A stretch of 64,000 nt of DNA from Enoplolaimus lenunculus (Eukaryota > Nematoda > Enoplea > Enoplida > Thoracostomopsidae), in the NCBI GenBank assembly GCA_030248215.1, contig JASANG010003610.1:47436-111435 (forward strand), given 5' to 3'. A model generated the notes under the pieces. It did no database searches. It saw only the letters and a program-made list of their open reading frames with translations, and had not been told where the DNA came from. Numbering within the stretch: the first letter of the stretch is position 1; the number at the start of each line of letters is the position of its first letter. Positions 60,172 through 64,000 of this stretch are shown in pieces. Both the position numbers and the translations under genes were made by a program.

Positions 60172-60320
60172 GCGGGCCTCCAGAACGGGGATCGAATTCT
60201 TCGCCTACGGATCTTTAAGCGGACGCTTACCGCTGTGCCACACAGCCCGCTTGTCCAACCAATTATATTGTCGACTATATGTCGACCGTATGCTGCCAGC
60301 AAGCATACTATATATCAGGG
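60172..60320 (-). repeat. tRNA-derived SINE
   Basis: The minus strand has GTGTGGCACAGCGGTAAGCG, CGCTTAAAGATCCGTAGG and GAATTCGATCCCC. The right flank GTCGACTATATGTCGAC and GTATGCTGCCAGC is shared with the copy at 54300. Confidence 0.6.
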
Positions 60321-61018
60321 TTGCACTTTAATTTCTGTTCTGCACGAAATTCCTGCAAAAAATACAATTCCTGTTCCTACATTTAAAGACGCAAAAACCG
60401 TAATTTTTACGGTGATGTGCCAAATCATTCAAACATTTAGAATTTTGTAGTTGTAAAATAACTAGTCGAACTTCATGCCTTTCAAGCCGTTCAGTTCAGT
60501 TGATAATTTGTTAAATTGAAATCTTTGGTGAGACATTTTGTCGGAATGATGAAAACGAAAAGTTAAGCTCGAAAAACTAGCTTAAGGCACGTTTTTAACG
60601 AGTTTATTAATACGTAAAACAGTAATTCACAATGTGCATTGTATATATTGCATACGCAACAATACAAGCATGTCTCATATGCTTACAGTACCGATAATAA
60701 CATTTTAGTCCATGCCAAATCAATTTTAATACATAATATTCAAAAACAGATAGGATACGTTTCATTTCAATTAATTTTTAAAATACAAACGTAAGAGAAA
60801 CATTTTCCCTGATCAGACACAGGCATATGTCAAAACAAGTGAAATTTAAAGCATAACTGGCTGTTATGTGCAGCCATTTTTTGCAGTGATGATACCTGTG
60901 CTCACAAAAAGCGCCGATTATTACTGATAGTCAAATAATCGGCACATCTCTAAAATTTAGTTTGTTTGTTGCAGAATTTTTATTCAACAACAAAGTTACT
61001 TCATAATTGATTAGAAAC

Positions 61019-62019
61019 ATGGACTGTGCTCAAGTCGAATTTTTAGCAGAAAACGAACTAATAACCATCGTTCCACGGTTTACTTATACTGGAACTTCAA
61101 CCGATGATCAGACTTTAGGTTTACGTTCGTCTGATCAGCAACGCCGTCACCCACCAGTGAAGGTTAATTTGATTTGTGGAGCAATAGGACCTTTTATAGC
61201 AGGCAATGATGTTGATGTTCCGGTATGGCTGGCCATATATTTGAAGCAAACACAAAAGGCATCTATTAGGTACAACTGTGTGCTATTGTAGATAAACTTA
61301 AAGTTTAAAATCAGTCATGCTATATACACTTTTCAGCGATGAATATCCCGCAGTGCTGATTACCAGTGTCGCATGCAGGTTTATCACCTGAGCGGATATC
61401 CGATTGCATGTTGATAAATATATAATTTCAGTTTCGACAGATGCTCGACAGGAAGGTTAATTTTTTGTGAATCATTTTATGAGGCCAGTTTAACTGGTTG
61501 TAACTCCAACTTCAAAAGTTATTCGTGTTTATGTACAAACTACATATATAATATGTATGTGCTCGAGTAACGAACCTGATTACTGATAATCATTCGTTTT
61601 TCACTATATTCAGACCACCTTCTTGGATGAACAAGGAAACTTTGGAATCAATCAAAGCGGCAGAAACTGCGTCACCGCGTTTCACTGTGATGCCAAGCAA
61701 ACATTACATGTCTGTAGCTCAACTGCTTTTGAATCATGCACCAGATGATATTCCGTCCGGCGAAGTAGTCAAAACACTCATCAAAGATATTTGGGATATT
61801 CGGTCATCAAAATTAAGAAAATCCATGGATGACATGGTCGAACGAAACGCGTTTCAAGCTGGCATTGAACATTTAACACTTTTGGAAGTTGCCAGGATTC
61901 GTGGATTTTTATCCTCTTCTTTAGATCATTTGTACAAATTGCACGAAAATGTCCCAGCGGATCGCGGCGGGTTTGCTGATAGCGGATCAAGTGTTGCTCA
62001 GTCATTGTTATATGTGTAA
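61019..62019 (+). CDS. GINS2: GINS complex subunit PSF2, two exons
   Basis: PSF2 is one of four GINS subunits in the CMG replicative helicase and acts at origins and forks in the nucleus. Exon 1 is 61019-61269 and exon 2 is 61614-62019, joined across a 344-base GT-AG intron as ASI-R-PPSWM, giving 218 residues. [19 protein letters not shown] and [18 protein letters not shown] match the human N-terminus. Exon 2 gives [35 protein letters not shown] and [13 protein letters not shown], matching the family's helical half. The ATG at 61019 aligns with the family start. About 20 extra residues sit between the first strand and the GPF motif, and the C-terminus is longer than in human (185 residues). 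It lies head-to-head with UBR5 but more than 6 kb away. Confidence 0.94.
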
Positions 62020-64000
62020 TATATACGTGTTCGAACAAAGCAATGAGATTTTCAAACCACTTTAAAATAAGCTTTCAATCGTGTTCAAATTTCGGTCTAT
62101 TAATTATAGGGGCCTTCCATTACAATACATGCCAACTTAGCGACTGACAGGCGTAGGTTTGCATTGTAGGTAGGCCCCTAGCAATGGTCGATATTTCTAT
62201 CATATTTTGGAAGTACTGTCAATCAGAGAGCGACCAGATATCCGACTTCGGTAAAAATCGACATCTGGATCCGGTATTTTAACTTGTCGGATGTTTTTTA
62301 AAAACTTCAAAAAATTGAAACCATCACTTGTCTTTATGCCAACTACCCATGTATAGAACAGGGCCGGATCGTTTTCCGGAGGGGCTATAATAGTCAGTTT
62401 AAGCTTTAGACTAATTTTTGCTTAGGCTTAGGAATAGGCTCGTCCATACGCTTGCTCCATGTCAAGTAGGCATAGGGTCTATTCACAGGAGGACAGCGAG
62501 ACTGAGGAACTTAGGAGACAGGAAAACGTAGGCTTGGGCCTATTTAATTTATGTTTAGGCTTATACGTATAGTACGTAACCGCCCGTTGTTTACTTGCGC
62601 TAAAATTCACAGCTACCCCCTCATTGCCTTTGGAGGAGCCCTTTAAAGGCATGAACGCCATGGTTTTGTATTGAAAAAGATGGATCCTAAAACTATAGTC
62701 GGTTAGCTGTCTAAATCACCGGCCAATATATAGAACAGCTCCGTAACAGTAGTATAAGCATATTCTTAGGCCTAAGCCTAAATAAGCGTAATCGTAATTA
62801 AGAAATATTAGTCTATAATGCTAAAGCATACTCTATTGCAGTCTTGCAGAAAAACGTTCCGCCCTTGATCTTGACATGGGCCGAATCAACGCTGATTGCA
62901 ACTGAAAAAGCAATGTTAAAATTTTCTAAAAAAAACTTCAGTTAAATTCAAAATTCAAGTAAAGTCTCGGCAGAATACTCCCGTCGTTTTAGCATTTAAA
63001 TATCAACCAAAATCAATGCACAACTGACGCCGCGTCTATTTTATTTATTTAACTTAAACTGTTTTGTTTACATGTTAATCAATATTTTATGTTTCTCAAC
63101 TGTTTGACATAGATTCTTCAAATTTTGAGGTGACAAAATGTGATACAGCAAAACCGCTGTAAAAACGCCATTCAAATTTTGGATTGCGTCATATTTACAA
63201 TTTTGATCAAGTGCAAACATCAACTGATTTTGTAACTGCAGTTTGCAGTCACGACATGGTCGAAAAAAGCAATCGACGCGTTTATTCGTCGTTCTTCTAA
63301 TATAAACGACCCATGTATAGATTGAGCGCGGACCGGCTCTTAATTGGTACGATTAGGTTTTAGGCTTAGGCTTAGGAATATGCTGTGATCTTACTTTGAA
63401 TATATAAACTAACCGGGGTAAAACCGGACGTTTTCCTTTATCTCTGGCTGAAAAACGAACTCCGGCAGAAAATCGAACTCCGGCTCTGAGGCGGGGGTAT
63501 AACTTTAGCCGGAAATTCCTACAAAAATTATCTTTTTGGCGCGGTTCGCTTTAAATTTTGCACAATTTTGAGGAAAGAAGATTTACAGATATTTGCTAAA
63601 ATTAACAAATTAAACATGAGTTTAACTATACCTCATTTCGCTACACCTCTGCCTCCGGCAAATTTTGATGACCTCCAGTACCGGCAAAAACTTTCACCTC
63701 CGTCTGCAATCTACTAAAGCGTCAAAAACCTTTTTTTTTTTGAGAAAACTTGGCAGTCAATTTAGCATAGGAAATTGCATCAAAGTTAAAATCTCACTCA
63801 AGCGAAGAAAATAAAAAACAAACTTTTACCAATACATACGCCGGAATATTGAACCAGAAGTAAATTTTTGCCGGAGGCGAAGCCGAAGGTTGATTTTCGA
63901 TTGTATCGTAAAGCCTTGGTATTTTATTCAAGTGACTTTGTGGATTGCATTAGATTACTTGTTCTACAATTTAGCAGAGTCAACTAAAATTGAATGCGAA
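62020..64000. other. Right edge, 3' of GINS2, repeats only
   Basis: Contains GCCTAA-family copies in both orientations at about 62365-62580, 62735-62870 and 63325-63400, and CCGGCAAAA/CGGAGG words (63430-63900) of an element with GCC-rich ends. No gene is supported. Confidence 0.5.

Noticed and set aside
1-64000. Retrovirus-like, LTR or Polinton-like fossils
   Set aside because: No reverse transcriptase, integrase, capsid or long terminal repeat signal was recognised on either strand; the repeats are short DNA elements and SINEs.

Overview
This is a 64 kb piece of an AT-rich animal nuclear genome. Genes are split by short GT-AG introns, proteins are metazoan, and non-coding DNA is crowded with short inverted-repeat transposons, tRNA-derived repeats and tandem arrays. 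No prokaryotic, organellar or viral gene is seen. The species is not decidable from sequence alone; an invertebrate, perhaps a tunicate or other marine invertebrate deuterostome, is a guess from gene style and transposon load.

The centre (16.2-54.7 kb, minus strand) is one gene for the HECT E3 ubiquitin ligase UBR5. I rebuilt it by eye as 52 exons with consistent reading phase from ATG (54692) to TAA (16182), about 4653 residues. Domain order matches the vertebrate protein recalled from memory: conserved N-terminus, UBA, beta-propeller region, UBR box, helical scaffold, split HECT with an MLLE domain inside it, and the catalytic Cys near the end. It is much longer than the roughly 2800-residue human protein because low-complexity Ser/Gly/Ala/Thr and Asp/Arg-rich stretches have been added between conserved blocks, the largest in a 1.5 kb exon in the HECT N-lobe.

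To the right, on the plus strand, lies a two-exon GINS2 (PSF2) gene (61.0-62.0 kb), a subunit of the replicative helicase. The 6.3 kb between the two genes holds a foldback-like element, tRNA-derived SINEs, a tRNA-Thr-like sequence and other repeats.

The left 16 kb carries small secreted or surface protein genes on the minus strand: the first exon of a Reeler-domain protein running off the window (780-570), a GPI-anchored three-finger-like protein (6873-4887), and two exons that look like a second three-finger ectodomain (12401-10696). One of these two exons lies inside a 762 bp insertion flanked by an 8 bp direct repeat, itself inside nested transposons.

Transposon families recognised: hAT-like (ends CAGGGTGCAACCGG, 8 bp target duplications), two PIF/Harbinger-like families (TWA duplications), a Tc1/mariner-like family (TA duplications), an unclassified family with ends ACTGTAGTGACCCG, and an abundant family filled with GCCTAA hexamers. 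Several are nested, so their relative ages can be read. All exon models and comparisons were made by eye; no search was run.
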